DNA of 64,000 bases. Origin: Deltaproteobacteria bacterium (GTDB lineage: Bacteria > Myxococcota > Myxococcia > Myxococcales > Anaeromyxobacteraceae). Location of the stretch: positions 18,593 through 82,592 of the forward strand of contig JACRMN010000029.1 in assembly GCA_016214955.1 (NCBI GenBank), read 5' to 3'. The notes beneath the pieces were generated by a model, which worked only from the letters and a program-made list of their open reading frames with translations, was not told the origin of the DNA and ran no database searches. The translations under genes and the position numbers were made by a program. Below, one piece after another: positions 33,126 to 41,600 of this stretch; position 1 is the stretch's first letter; every line of letters starts with the position of its first letter.

Positions 33126-34958
33126 ATGCGGATCGAAAGGTGCGTCTTCGCGCTGGCGATCGGGGTGGCTGCCACTCTCGGGGGCTGCAGGGGCGGAAGG
33201 GGTGGTGAGAACACCCTCCGTCCTCCCTCCGACGAGCAGATCCTGGCGGCCAAGCCAGTCGGGACCAACGCTCTCGTCCTCCATGTGGTGGGGTACGGCA
33301 CCGGCGCCCTGACCGCCACTCCGGACCTGGGCCTGCAGTGCGTGAACTGGGCCTGGGAGGACGTGCACTACTCCAAGGTTTGCTGGATGTACGTACCGAC
33401 CGGAACCGACAGCGTGACGATCGACGCGCGGGTGGACGCCGGCTACGCGTTCGGCGGCTGGGGCTCGGGGCCCTGCACCGGGGCGAGCGAGCCCAGGTGC
33501 GTGGCGCCCATGGACATCGATCGCATCATCGACCTGTCCTTCGTGCCGGCGGGAACGCCGGCTCCCGTCACCCATGTCCTGAGCGTCAACGTCCTCGGGT
33601 TCGTCGACGGGGCCGTCAGCGCCTCGCCGGACGTCGGGCTCGTATGCCAGGCATCCGAACGCGTGGGGATGACCCGGACCTGCAGGGCCACGATTCCCGT
33701 CACGGTGCCGCCGGCGCAGGTGGTCCTCACCGCCACGGCCACCACTGCGGGCTCCACGTTCGCCGGGTGGGGCGGGAACTGCTCCGGGACCGGAACGTGC
33801 ACCGTGACCGTGGACAGGGACGTGGGCGTGACGGCCGGGTTCGCCAGTATCCCCGGTGGCGGGGCGGGGGGGTCTCCTACCTGCGGCGACCTCGCCGAGA
33901 GCGAGGTACTGGCTCGCTGGAGCTACACGGCGGTCCTCGGTGGCTACAGCTTCGCGACCACGCTCCGTCAGCTGGACGCTCCCGACGTCCTCCGCGGCCA
34001 GCACGCCATCCGTGCCGAGACCAATGCGGCCTTCGACTTCGCACTCGTCTACACACCGGCCAGCCCCGTGGACGTCTCGGGCTTCGAGCAGCTCCGCTTC
34101 GCCCTTCGCGCGCTCAACACCAACATCCTGGTCGGGGGCTCGCCCTGGCAGGGCAACTTCCCCGTGGTCCGGCTCGGAGACGCAACAGGAGGGCTCCGGA
34201 CCTACTCCCCGACGGCCCCCCTCGCGCCCTGGGACGGCGTGACCTGGGTGCCCATCGCCGTCCCGCTGCTCGGCGGGGCGGGATGGGCAGTGAGCGGCGC
34301 GGCGATCGATCTGACCGCGATCGCGCGGATCGAGATCCACCTCGACACCTGGGAATGGAACCCCCTGGTCATCGACATCGATGGCGTGAGCTTCGAGCAC
34401 CCCCAGACGGTGTGCGACGCGCCGCCCACTCCTCCGACCACCACCATCACGGCAGTCGCTTACCCTGGCGGCACCGTCAACCAGGCGACCCAGACCTTCT
34501 GGTTCGCGGCCGACGTCGCCGGGGCGACGTTCTCCTGCAGCCTGGATGGCGCCCCGTACTCCCCGTGCACGTCGCCCACCACCTACTCCGCGCTCGCCGA
34601 TGGTCCCCACAGCTACGCCGTGTACGCCACGGCGGGCCTGACGGAGGCGACGCCGAAGACCCACGCCTGGACCGTCGACACGGTGCGGCCGCGCGTCATC
34701 TCCTTGTCCACCACGGCCACGTCAACGACGGTTGAAATCCGGTGGACCACCAACGAGCTCGCGACGACCTCGCTCGTGTGGGGGCCAGGGAACAACCGCA
34801 ACAACACCATCGCCGATGACGGGATCCTCAAGACCCAGCACTCGGTCCAGCTTGTGAACCTCATTCCGGACTCCATCTACTCCATGGTCATCGGCGGGAA
34901 CGACGAGGCCGGAAACGCCATACTTCCCGTCGTTCGGGCATTCCTGACCGCGCCCTGA
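33126..34958 (+). CDS. Multidomain surface lipoprotein (InlB-type repeats, CBM-like and FN3/Ig-like domains)
   Basis: A 610-residue lipoprotein; MRIERCVFALAIGVAATLGGC gives the lipobox (Cys 21) and GGGGGAGGACC is the ribosome site. Two divergent InlB-type repeats (each with 'YAFGGWGSGPC' or 'STFAGWGGNCSGTGTC') occupy about 45-240. Residues 250-440 look like a carbohydrate-binding or galactose-binding beta-sandwich ('VLARWSYTAVLGGYSF', 'VDVSGFEQLRFALRAL', 'IARIEIHLDTWEW'). Then come an Ig-like segment ('YPGGTVNQATQTFWFAADVAGATFSCSLDG') and a C-terminal FN3-like domain. Codon use is clearly less GC-extreme than that of its neighbours and the gene lies between 29-bp direct repeats, so recent acquisition is likely. 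Binding to a polymer or surface is inferred. Confidence 0.8.
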   Translation: MRIERCVFALAIGVAATLGGCRGGRGGENTLRPPSDEQILAAKPVGTNALVLHVVGYGTGALTATPDLGLQCVNWAWEDVHYSKVCWMYVPTGTDSVTIDARVDAGYAFGGWGSGPCTGASEPRCVAPMDIDRIIDLSFVPAGTPAPVTHVLSVNVLGFVDGAVSASPDVGLVCQASERVGMTRTCRATIPVTVPPAQVVLTATATTAGSTFAGWGGNCSGTGTCTVTVDRDVGVTAGFASIPGGGAGGSPTCGDLAESEVLARWSYTAVLGGYSFATTLRQLDAPDVLRGQHAIRAETNAAFDFALVYTPASPVDVSGFEQLRFALRALNTNILVGGSPWQGNFPVVRLGDATGGLRTYSPTAPLAPWDGVTWVPIAVPLLGGAGWAVSGAAIDLTAIARIEIHLDTWEWNPLVIDIDGVSFEHPQTVCDAPPTPPTTTITAVAYPGGTVNQATQTFWFAADVAGATFSCSLDGAPYSPCTSPTTYSALADGPHSYAVYATAGLTEATPKTHAWTVDTVRPRVISLSTTATSTTVEIRWTTNELATTSLVWGPGNNRNNTIADDGILKTQHSVQLVNLIPDSIYSMVIGGNDEAGNAILPVVRAFLTAP

Positions 34959-35063
34959 CGCGTGCAATCAAGGCCAACCGATGCGGCAGCATCACCGCCG
35001 CCGGTGGGGTCAGGAGACGGAGGCCAGCACACGAGCACGGCGCGGGTGAGGGCCCCCGATCCA

Positions 35064-35092
35064 TCACCTCCCCGCCGGCGCCCCCACCGCCT
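35064..35092. repeat. 29-bp exact direct repeat, right copy
   Basis: Identical to 32410-32438. It lies in the short gap after the atypical lipoprotein gene and before the promoter of the FN3 gene. On the minus strand a short open stretch with the same C-terminal codons and stop precedes it. Confidence 0.85.
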
Positions 35093-35165
35093 GCAGGCGC
35101 AGTGCCGCCGGTCCTGGACCGCCGGCGGGCCTCGCGATCCCGGTTCCGCGGCGGCGAACCCCGGC

Positions 35166-35171
35166 TATAGT
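35166..35171 (+). promoter_or_regulatory. -10 element of the FN3 lipoprotein gene
   Basis: TATAGT (five of six consensus bases) lies about 54 bases before the GTG start. A -35 hexamer is not obvious. Confidence 0.45.
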
Positions 35172-35224
35172 CTCGGGCTACCACCGATCTCGCTCCCGCG
35201 CTTCGGGCTCTTCCTGGAGGCCTG

Positions 35225-37183
35225 GTGCTCGACAACGTTCCCGGCCGGCTGCGCCGGACCCTGCTTCTCTCCGCCCTCCTCGCCTCCGCCTGCCAGCGCG
35301 CAGCGGATCGCCCTCCCGCGCCCCCTCCGCCACCGCCACCCTCGCCGGCGCAGCAGGCTCCCGCTGCACCGGCCGGGCCGCCGGGAGGCGCGGTGCCCGA
35401 GACCGGAGCGCCGCCGCCCGCCGCGGAGGCGCCTGCCGTACCTCCCGCCGTCACGCCGCCCCCGGAACCTCCCCCCGAGCCACCGCCGCCTGCTCCCGCC
35501 GCCGAGCCGCCCGCCCCGGCCCCGAAGCGCACCGGCCCCCCGCGGCCACCCCCTCCCCCGCCTCCGCCCCCGGGCCCGGTCCGCCTCTCGGCGGTCGCCG
35601 CCTCTCCCGCCAGCGTCGGACTGGCCTGGGAACCCCCGGCCGCGGGCCCGCAGGGCGTCGCCACCTACGAGATCCTGCTCGGCGAGGAGGTCGTCGCCCG
35701 CGTGGTGGAGACCCGCGCGGAGGTGCGCGACCTGGAGCCGGCGCGGAAGTACTGCTTCGCGGTGCGCGCCGTCGACGCCGCCGGTGCCGCCACGCGCCCC
35801 TCTGCCCAGGCCTGCGCCACCACGCTCGCGGAGCCGCCCCGGCCGCCGGCGGACGTCCAGGTCTCGCTCCTGCCCGGGAACCGCGCCCAGATCCGCTGGA
35901 CGCCGCCGCGCCGCAAGGTGGCGGGCTACGACCTCCTGCGCGGGGAGGATCGGGTCGACATGGTGTCCGGAACCCAGTTCACCGACGAGGGGCTCGCGCC
36001 GGCGCGCCAGCACTGCTACACGCTGCGCTCCTTCGACGAGGCCGGCAACCGCTCCGAGGCGTCGAGCCCGGCCTGCGTGACCAACCCCGACACCACCGCG
36101 CCCACCTCCCCGGAGGAGCTCACCGCCACCGCCCAGGGCGAGGGAGAGGTGCGGCTCGCCTGGCGCCGCTCCACCGACGACGTCGGCGTCGCCCGCTACG
36201 AGGTCCTGCGGCCGGGCCGGGATCACCTGCCGCCCACCACCGAGACCCGCGCCGCGGAGAAGGGGCTCCCCGCCGGCACGCGCCACTGCTACGCCGTGCG
36301 GGCCTGCGACGCCGCCGGCAACTGCTCCTCGCCCTCGGCCCTGGCCTGCGCCGTCACCGCCGACCTCACGCCCCCGTCGACGCCCGGCGGCCTCTCCGCC
36401 CAGGCCGCCGAGGGGCGCATCACCCTCCGCTGGGAGCCGTCCTCCGACAACGTCGGCGTCGCCGGCTACGAGGTGCTCCGCGGGGGCAAGGTGGAGGCCA
36501 GGATGGCGGCTCCGGGCCACCTGCTCGGCGACCTCCGCCCCGGAGTCCGATACTGCTACGCGGTTCGGGCGCTGGACGCGGCCGGGAACCGCTCCCCGTC
36601 GAGCCCCGAGGCCTGCGCCACGCTGCCGGACGTTTCGCCCCCCACCGCCCCCGGCAACCCCACCGCCCTTCCGGTGTCGGCGACCAGGCTCTACGTCGCC
36701 TGGGACCCCTCCACCGACGACGTCGGCGTCACCGCCTACGAGGTGCTGCGCGGCGAATCGACCGCGGCACGCACCGCCGAGACGCGGTCGATACTGACCG
36801 TGCTCTCGCCTGGCGCCGAGCAGTGCTTCCGCATCCGGGCGGTGGATGCGGCGGGGAATCGCTCCGAGCCCAGCGCGACGGCCTGCGCGGTTCCGGCAGC
36901 GGCGCGCTCCGACCTCGCGCCGCCCACCGACCTGCGCGTGCGGCGCCTCTCCGCGACGAGCGTGGTCCTGCAGTGGGAGCCCACCGACAGGCCGGGCGTC
37001 CTCTACCGCGTCTACGCGGGGGGCAAGGAGGTGGGCCTCACCGGGCTCGCCACCTTCACGGCGTCCGGCCGCCTGGGCGCCGGAGTGAGCTGCTTCCGGG
37101 TCGCCGTCACCGACCGGGACGGCCGCGAGACCCCGCCCTCGCGGGAGGTCTGCGCCGAGGCGCAGGCCTCCGGCAACCGCTAG
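35225..37183 (+). CDS. Lipoprotein with proline-rich stalk and six fibronectin type III domains
   Basis: A 652-residue protein starting at GTG with a CTGGAGG ribosome site. The lipobox LASAC places the acylated Cys at 23. Residues 28-120 are a Pro/Ala/Glu-rich stalk with long Pro runs. From about 120 to 650 there are six FN3 modules of roughly 88 residues, each showing the pattern 'LxWxPSxDxVGVxxYEVLRGxxxx...LxPGxxxCYxVRAxDAAGNRSxxS...C'. A Cys pair per module (in YCYAVRA and EACAT) could form disulphides. It should project from the outer membrane and bind other proteins or polysaccharide. Gene order places it next to the cytochrome lipoproteins but in opposite orientation. Confidence 0.85.
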   Translation: MLDNVPGRLRRTLLLSALLASACQRAADRPPAPPPPPPPSPAQQAPAAPAGPPGGAVPETGAPPPAAEAPAVPPAVTPPPEPPPEPPPPAPAAEPPAPAPKRTGPPRPPPPPPPPPGPVRLSAVAASPASVGLAWEPPAAGPQGVATYEILLGEEVVARVVETRAEVRDLEPARKYCFAVRAVDAAGAATRPSAQACATTLAEPPRPPADVQVSLLPGNRAQIRWTPPRRKVAGYDLLRGEDRVDMVSGTQFTDEGLAPARQHCYTLRSFDEAGNRSEASSPACVTNPDTTAPTSPEELTATAQGEGEVRLAWRRSTDDVGVARYEVLRPGRDHLPPTTETRAAEKGLPAGTRHCYAVRACDAAGNCSSPSALACAVTADLTPPSTPGGLSAQAAEGRITLRWEPSSDNVGVAGYEVLRGGKVEARMAAPGHLLGDLRPGVRYCYAVRALDAAGNRSPSSPEACATLPDVSPPTAPGNPTALPVSATRLYVAWDPSTDDVGVTAYEVLRGESTAARTAETRSILTVLSPGAEQCFRIRAVDAAGNRSEPSATACAVPAAARSDLAPPTDLRVRRLSATSVVLQWEPTDRPGVLYRVYAGGKEVGLTGLATFTASGRLGAGVSCFRVAVTDRDGRETPPSREVCAEAQASGNR

Positions 37184-37259
37184 CAAGGTCGGCGGAGGAG
37201 GGGCTCGCACGGGCGCGGGGCGTCGGCCGCTGGCCGTCGCTCACGCGCACCAGAACGGC

Positions 37260-37285
37260 GCGAGGCGCCCCGGAGGGCGCCTCGC
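37260..37285. terminator. Bidirectional hairpin between convergent genes
   Basis: A perfect 11-bp stem (GCGAGGCGCCC with GGGCGCCTCGC) closes a CGGA loop between the ends of the FN3 lipoprotein gene and the 12-site cytochrome gene. No T-run follows on either side, so termination would be of the hairpin-only type. Confidence 0.5.
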
Positions 37286-37314
37286 CCGCGACGACGCTCG
37301 CTCCCCGTGCTCGC

Positions 37315-38595
37315 CTAGTGGCAGCTGAAGCAGGAGCCCTGCCAGGCGGCGGACACCTCGATGGTGCCGTTCACGTGGAGCGCCGGGTTGGTGAACCCGT
37401 CGCCGCCGGCGTTGACGTGCGGATGGCAGAGATTGCAGCCGTTCCCGCCGCCGTGCAGGCCGCTGTGGTAGTTGCCGGTGTCGGGCGGGTTGGCGTGGCA
37501 CGAGGTGCAGGTCATCGGCCCGGCTGCCGTCCAGCTCGGGCTGGCGTTGGCGCCGGCGTACGGGTGGTCGTAGTAGGTGTCGAAGAACCAGCTCTGGTAC
37601 ACGCCCGAGTAGCCGCCGTGGCAGTAGGTGCTGGAGCAGGTGGCCGTGGTCCGGTTCCAGGCCGGCGTCGCGTTGCTCGAGGAGACGAGCGCGCCCCAGG
37701 TGATCTCGGCGGTCCCGCCGTCGATGTGGCCGGCGGAGAGCGCGTCGGCCGGGTTCACGTGGCAGGCCGAGCAGGCGATGGCGGCGGAGATGGCCCCGGC
37801 GGTGACGTGCCGGGTGTGGGCGCCGGTGCGGACGGCGTCGGCCGACTGGCCCCAGGTGGCCTTGGGAGGCGCGCCGGTCAGGTCGGCGGTGCCGCCGTGG
37901 CACATGGTGCAGCTCGTCCGCCAGCTGGCGCCGTGGCACGAGGCGCAGGAGGTGGTCGCCGAGCCGCCCACCCCGTCGAGGTTGGCGCCATGGCAGCCGC
38001 GGCAGGAGGCGATGCCGCGGTTGGCGGCCAGGGCGTGGAAGTTGGTGCTGGCGGTGTCGAGCCAGCCGGCGCCGTGGCCGGTGCTGGGCAGCACCCCGGT
38101 CATGTGCGTCGAGGGGCTGTGGCACACGCCGCAGTCGGCGCGGGTGGGCGACGGCGGGACCGTCGGGTGGGCGGCGGCCAGCGAGGTCAGCGCGTGGCAC
38201 TCGGTGCACTCGAGCGGCCCGGGGGTGTTCCAGGTGACGGACTTCGCGGCCTGGCCCATGGGGAAGTGGCAGGCCACCGAGCAGCTCGCCGGCGTGGTCG
38301 GGGTGCTCCGGGTGAGGGTCCCGCCCGCGGTGCTGGTGCCCCGCGGGAAGGTGGTCACCTCGTCGAAGCTCACGTTGCCGCCGCAGGGGTGGCAGGTGTC
38401 GCAGCTGAACTGCCCGATGTGCTTCTCGTGGGCGGTCGCGCCTGGCGTGCAGGTCGGCCCGGCCACCAGGGCGGCCTGCGGCATGGTCCCGCCCTGAGGG
38501 CTGGCCTTCCGCTGGCAGCCGGCGCCCAGCAGGGCGGCGGCAGCCAGGAGGGCCACGGCGAGGCTGCGGCCAGGGATTCTCGAGATCGAGTGCAT
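37315..38595 (-). CDS. Multiheme cytochrome lipoprotein with CXXCH and CX4CH sites
   Basis: A 426-residue lipoprotein (lipobox LGAG, Cys 27). It has ten CXXCH motifs (CDTCH, CTECH, CGVCH, CRGCH, CASCH, CTMCH, CSACH, CTSCH, CNLCH and CFSCH, the last at the very C-terminus), one CX3CH (CSVACH) and one CX4CH (CSSTYCH), so up to twelve heme sites. The CX4CH-CXXCH pattern matches the Geobacter CxxxxCH/CXXCH cytochrome repeat family. Blocks such as 'GFHA..NQG.GSCQGCHG.NLDGVGGSA' and 'TSCTMCHGGT' are shared with the giant cytochrome next door; here they read NFHALAANRGIASCRGCHG. It lies 38 bases after that gene's stop and is probably co-transcribed. It should sit on the outer membrane. Confidence 0.9.
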   Translation of the reverse strand: MHSISRIPGRSLAVALLAAAALLGAGCQRKASPQGGTMPQAALVAGPTCTPGATAHEKHIGQFSCDTCHPCGGNVSFDEVTTFPRGTSTAGGTLTRSTPTTPASCSVACHFPMGQAAKSVTWNTPGPLECTECHALTSLAAAHPTVPPSPTRADCGVCHSPSTHMTGVLPSTGHGAGWLDTASTNFHALAANRGIASCRGCHGANLDGVGGSATTSCASCHGASWRTSCTMCHGGTADLTGAPPKATWGQSADAVRTGAHTRHVTAGAISAAIACSACHVNPADALSAGHIDGGTAEITWGALVSSSNATPAWNRTTATCSSTYCHGGYSGVYQSWFFDTYYDHPYAGANASPSWTAAGPMTCTSCHANPPDTGNYHSGLHGGGNGCNLCHPHVNAGGDGFTNPALHVNGTIEVSAAWQGSCFSCH

Positions 38596-38633
38596 GGAGG
38601 TTCTCCCGATGGTCGGAGCGCGGTTCAGGGCGG

Positions 38634-41600
38634 TCACCACGTCTTGGAGCTGTGGCAGGAGGGCAGGCAGGAGCGCGTGGTCGGGTTCCAGGAGCGGATG
38701 CCGGTGCCCGAGGCCACGGTGACGATGGTCTTCACGCCGTCCACGTGGGTGGCCTTGTTGACCCCGTTGCCGGTCAGCGAGGAGCCGGTTCCGGTGGCCG
38801 TGTAGCCGGTGCCGTGGCAGGTGCTGCAGGCCACCTGGTGCTGCGACCGGGTGTGGCCGTTGGGCAGCGAGCTGATGCGCACCGCGTGGCAGACGGTGCA
38901 GGCGGTGATGGAGCCGGTCCAGGTGGGGACGGTGGCGGTGCCGCCGGAGGTGCCGCCCGTGCGGTTGATGACCGCGCCGTGGCACCAGGTGGCGCTGCAC
39001 GAGCCGGCGGCGGTGCCGGTGCCGGCCGTCCAGGTGCCCTTGCGCAGGTTGGCGTTGGCGGCCCCGGTGAAGCCCACCTCGCGCACGCCGTTGGCGTGGC
39101 CGGTGGTGTAGGTGCCGACGCTGGCGTGGCAGGAGGCGCAGGAGATGCCGTTGGCGTAGTTGCCGCCCAGGAGGTGCTTCTGGTGCGCGCCCACCCGGAT
39201 GCCGGTGGAGGCGCCGGCGGCGTCGACCGGCGGGGCGGAGTAGAGCGGCGCCGCGGCGGTGGCGGTCTGGGCCGAGTTGCCGTGGCAGCTGGTGCAGGTC
39301 AGGTTGGCGACGTTCAGCACGCCGTTGATGTGGGTGGCGGCGTTGACCGTGGTGGCGGTGTAGCCGGTGTGGCAGCTGCCGCAGGCGGTGCTGGTGCTGT
39401 GCGGCGCCGGAGGCGGCACGCCGTGGCAGGTGCCGCAGGCGTCCTGGGTGCCGTTCACCGTGGTCCAGCTCGGGTTCTGGTTGGTGCCGCCGGCCGCCAG
39501 GGTGGCGCCGTGGCAGTAGGTGCTGGCGCAGGTGGTGCCGTTCCACACCGGAGCGGCGCCGCCGGTGCGGGCCAAGGTGCCCCAGCTCATCTCCACCGTG
39601 CCGCTGGAGTGAGTCATCGAGGTGGGCACCGCGTGGCACTCGGCGCAGGCCACCGGGGTGGCGGACAGCGAGGTGCCGGTGAGGTGCGCCTGGTGCGCGC
39701 CGACCTGGCGCGCGGTGGTGGCGGTCTCGCCGCCGGTGCCGGTGGGCGGAGCGGCGTTGGTGGCCGAGCCGTGGCAGCTGTTGCAGGCCAGGTTGATCAC
39801 GTCGAGCGCGCCGTTGATGTGGGTGGCGGCGTTGACGGTGGTGGCGGTGTAGCCGGTGTGGCAGCTGCCGCAGGCGGTGCTGGTGCTGTGCGGGGCCGGG
39901 GGCGGAACACCGTGGCAGGTGCCGCAGGCGTCCTGCGTGCCGTTCACGGTCGTCCAGGTCGGCGCCGTGTTGGTGCCGCCGGCGCCCAGGGTGGCGCCGT
40001 GGCAGTAGGTGCTGGCGCAGGTGGTGCCATTCCAGGCCGGGACGGCCCCGCCGGTGCGGGCCAGCGTGCCCCAGCTCATCTCCACCGTGCCGCTGGAGTG
40101 GGTCATCGAGGTGGGCACCGCGTGGCACTCGGCGCAGGCCACCGGGGCCGCGAGCGCGGTGCCGGTGAGGTGCGCCTGGTGCGCGCCGACGGCGCGGTCG
40201 GTGGTGGCCGTCTGGCCGCCGGTGCCGGCGGGCGGCGCGGCGTTGGTGGCCGAGCCGTGGCAGCTGTTGCAGGCCAGGGTCACCACCTCGAGCGCGCCGT
40301 TGATGTGCGTGGCGGCGTTGACCGTGGTGGCGGTGTAGCCGGTGTGGCAGCTGCCGCAGGCGGTGCTGGTGCTGTGCGGGGCCGGGGGCGGCACGCCGTG
40401 GCAGGTGCCGCAGGCGTCCTGCGTCCCGTTCACGGTGGTCCAGGTCGGCGCGGTGTTGGTGCCGCCGGCGCCGAGCGTGGCGCCGTGGCAGTAGGTGCTG
40501 GCGCAGGTGGTGCCGTTCCAGGCCGGGGCGGCGCCGCCGGTGCGGGCCAAGGTGCCCCAGGCCATCTCCACCGTGCCGTTGGCGTGGGTCTGGCTGGTGG
40601 GCACCGCGTGGCACTCGGTGCAGGCCACCGGGGCCGCGAGCGCGGTGCCGGTGAGGTGCGCCTGGTGCGCGCCGACCGCGCGGTCGGTGGTGGCAGCCTG
40701 GCCGCCGGTGCCGGCGGGCGGCGCCGCGTTGGTGGCCGAGCCGTGGCAGGTGTTGCAGGCCAGGGTCACCACCTCGAGGACGCCGTTGACGTGGGTGGCG
40801 GCGTTGACCGTGGTGGCGGTGTAGCCGGCGTGGCAGCTCCCGCAGGCGCCGTTGGCGACGTGCGGGGCGGGCGGCGGCACGCCGTGGCAGGTGCCGCAGG
40901 CGTCCTGCGTGCCGTTCACCGTGGTCCAGCTCGGGTTCTGGTTGGTGCCGCCGGCCGCCAGGGTGGCGCCGTGGCAGTAGGTGCTGGCGCAGGTGGTGCC
41001 GTTCCAGGCCGGGACGGCCCCGCCGGTGCGGGCCAGCGTGCCCCAGCTCATCTCCACCGTGCCGCTGGAGTGGGTCATCGAGGTGGGCACCGCGTGGCAC
41101 TCGCTGCAGGCCACCGGGGCGGCGAGCGCCGTGCCGGTGAGGTGCGCCTGGTGCGCGCCGACCTGGCGCGCGGTGGTGGCGGTCTCGCCGCCGGTGCCGG
41201 TGGGCGGCGCGGCGTTGGTGGCCGAGCCGTGGCAGCTGTTGCAGGCCAGGTTGACGACGTCGGCAACGCCGTTGAGGTGCAGGGCGGTGTTGACGGTGGT
41301 GGCGGTGTAGCCGGTGTGGCAGGAGCCGCAGGCGGTGCTGCTGCTGTGCGGCGCCGCCGGCGGGACGGCGTGGCAGGTGCCGCAGGTCGCCTGGGTGCCG
41401 TTCACGGTGGTCCACGTCGGCGCGGTGTTGGTGCCGCCCTTGTTGAGCGTGGCGCCGTGGCAGTAGGTGCTGGCGCAGGTGGTGCCGTTCCACACCGGCG
41501 CGCCGCCGCGGGTGCGGGCCAGCGTGCCCCAGCTCATCTCCACCGTGCCGCTGGAGTGGGTCTGGCTGGTGGGCACCGCGTGGCACTCGGCGCAGGCCAC

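Noticed and set aside
34888..35664. Gly-rich minus-strand frame covering the right 29-bp repeat
   Set aside because: It is antisense to the proline-rich stalk and is in a different frame from the conserved AVGAPAGR end.
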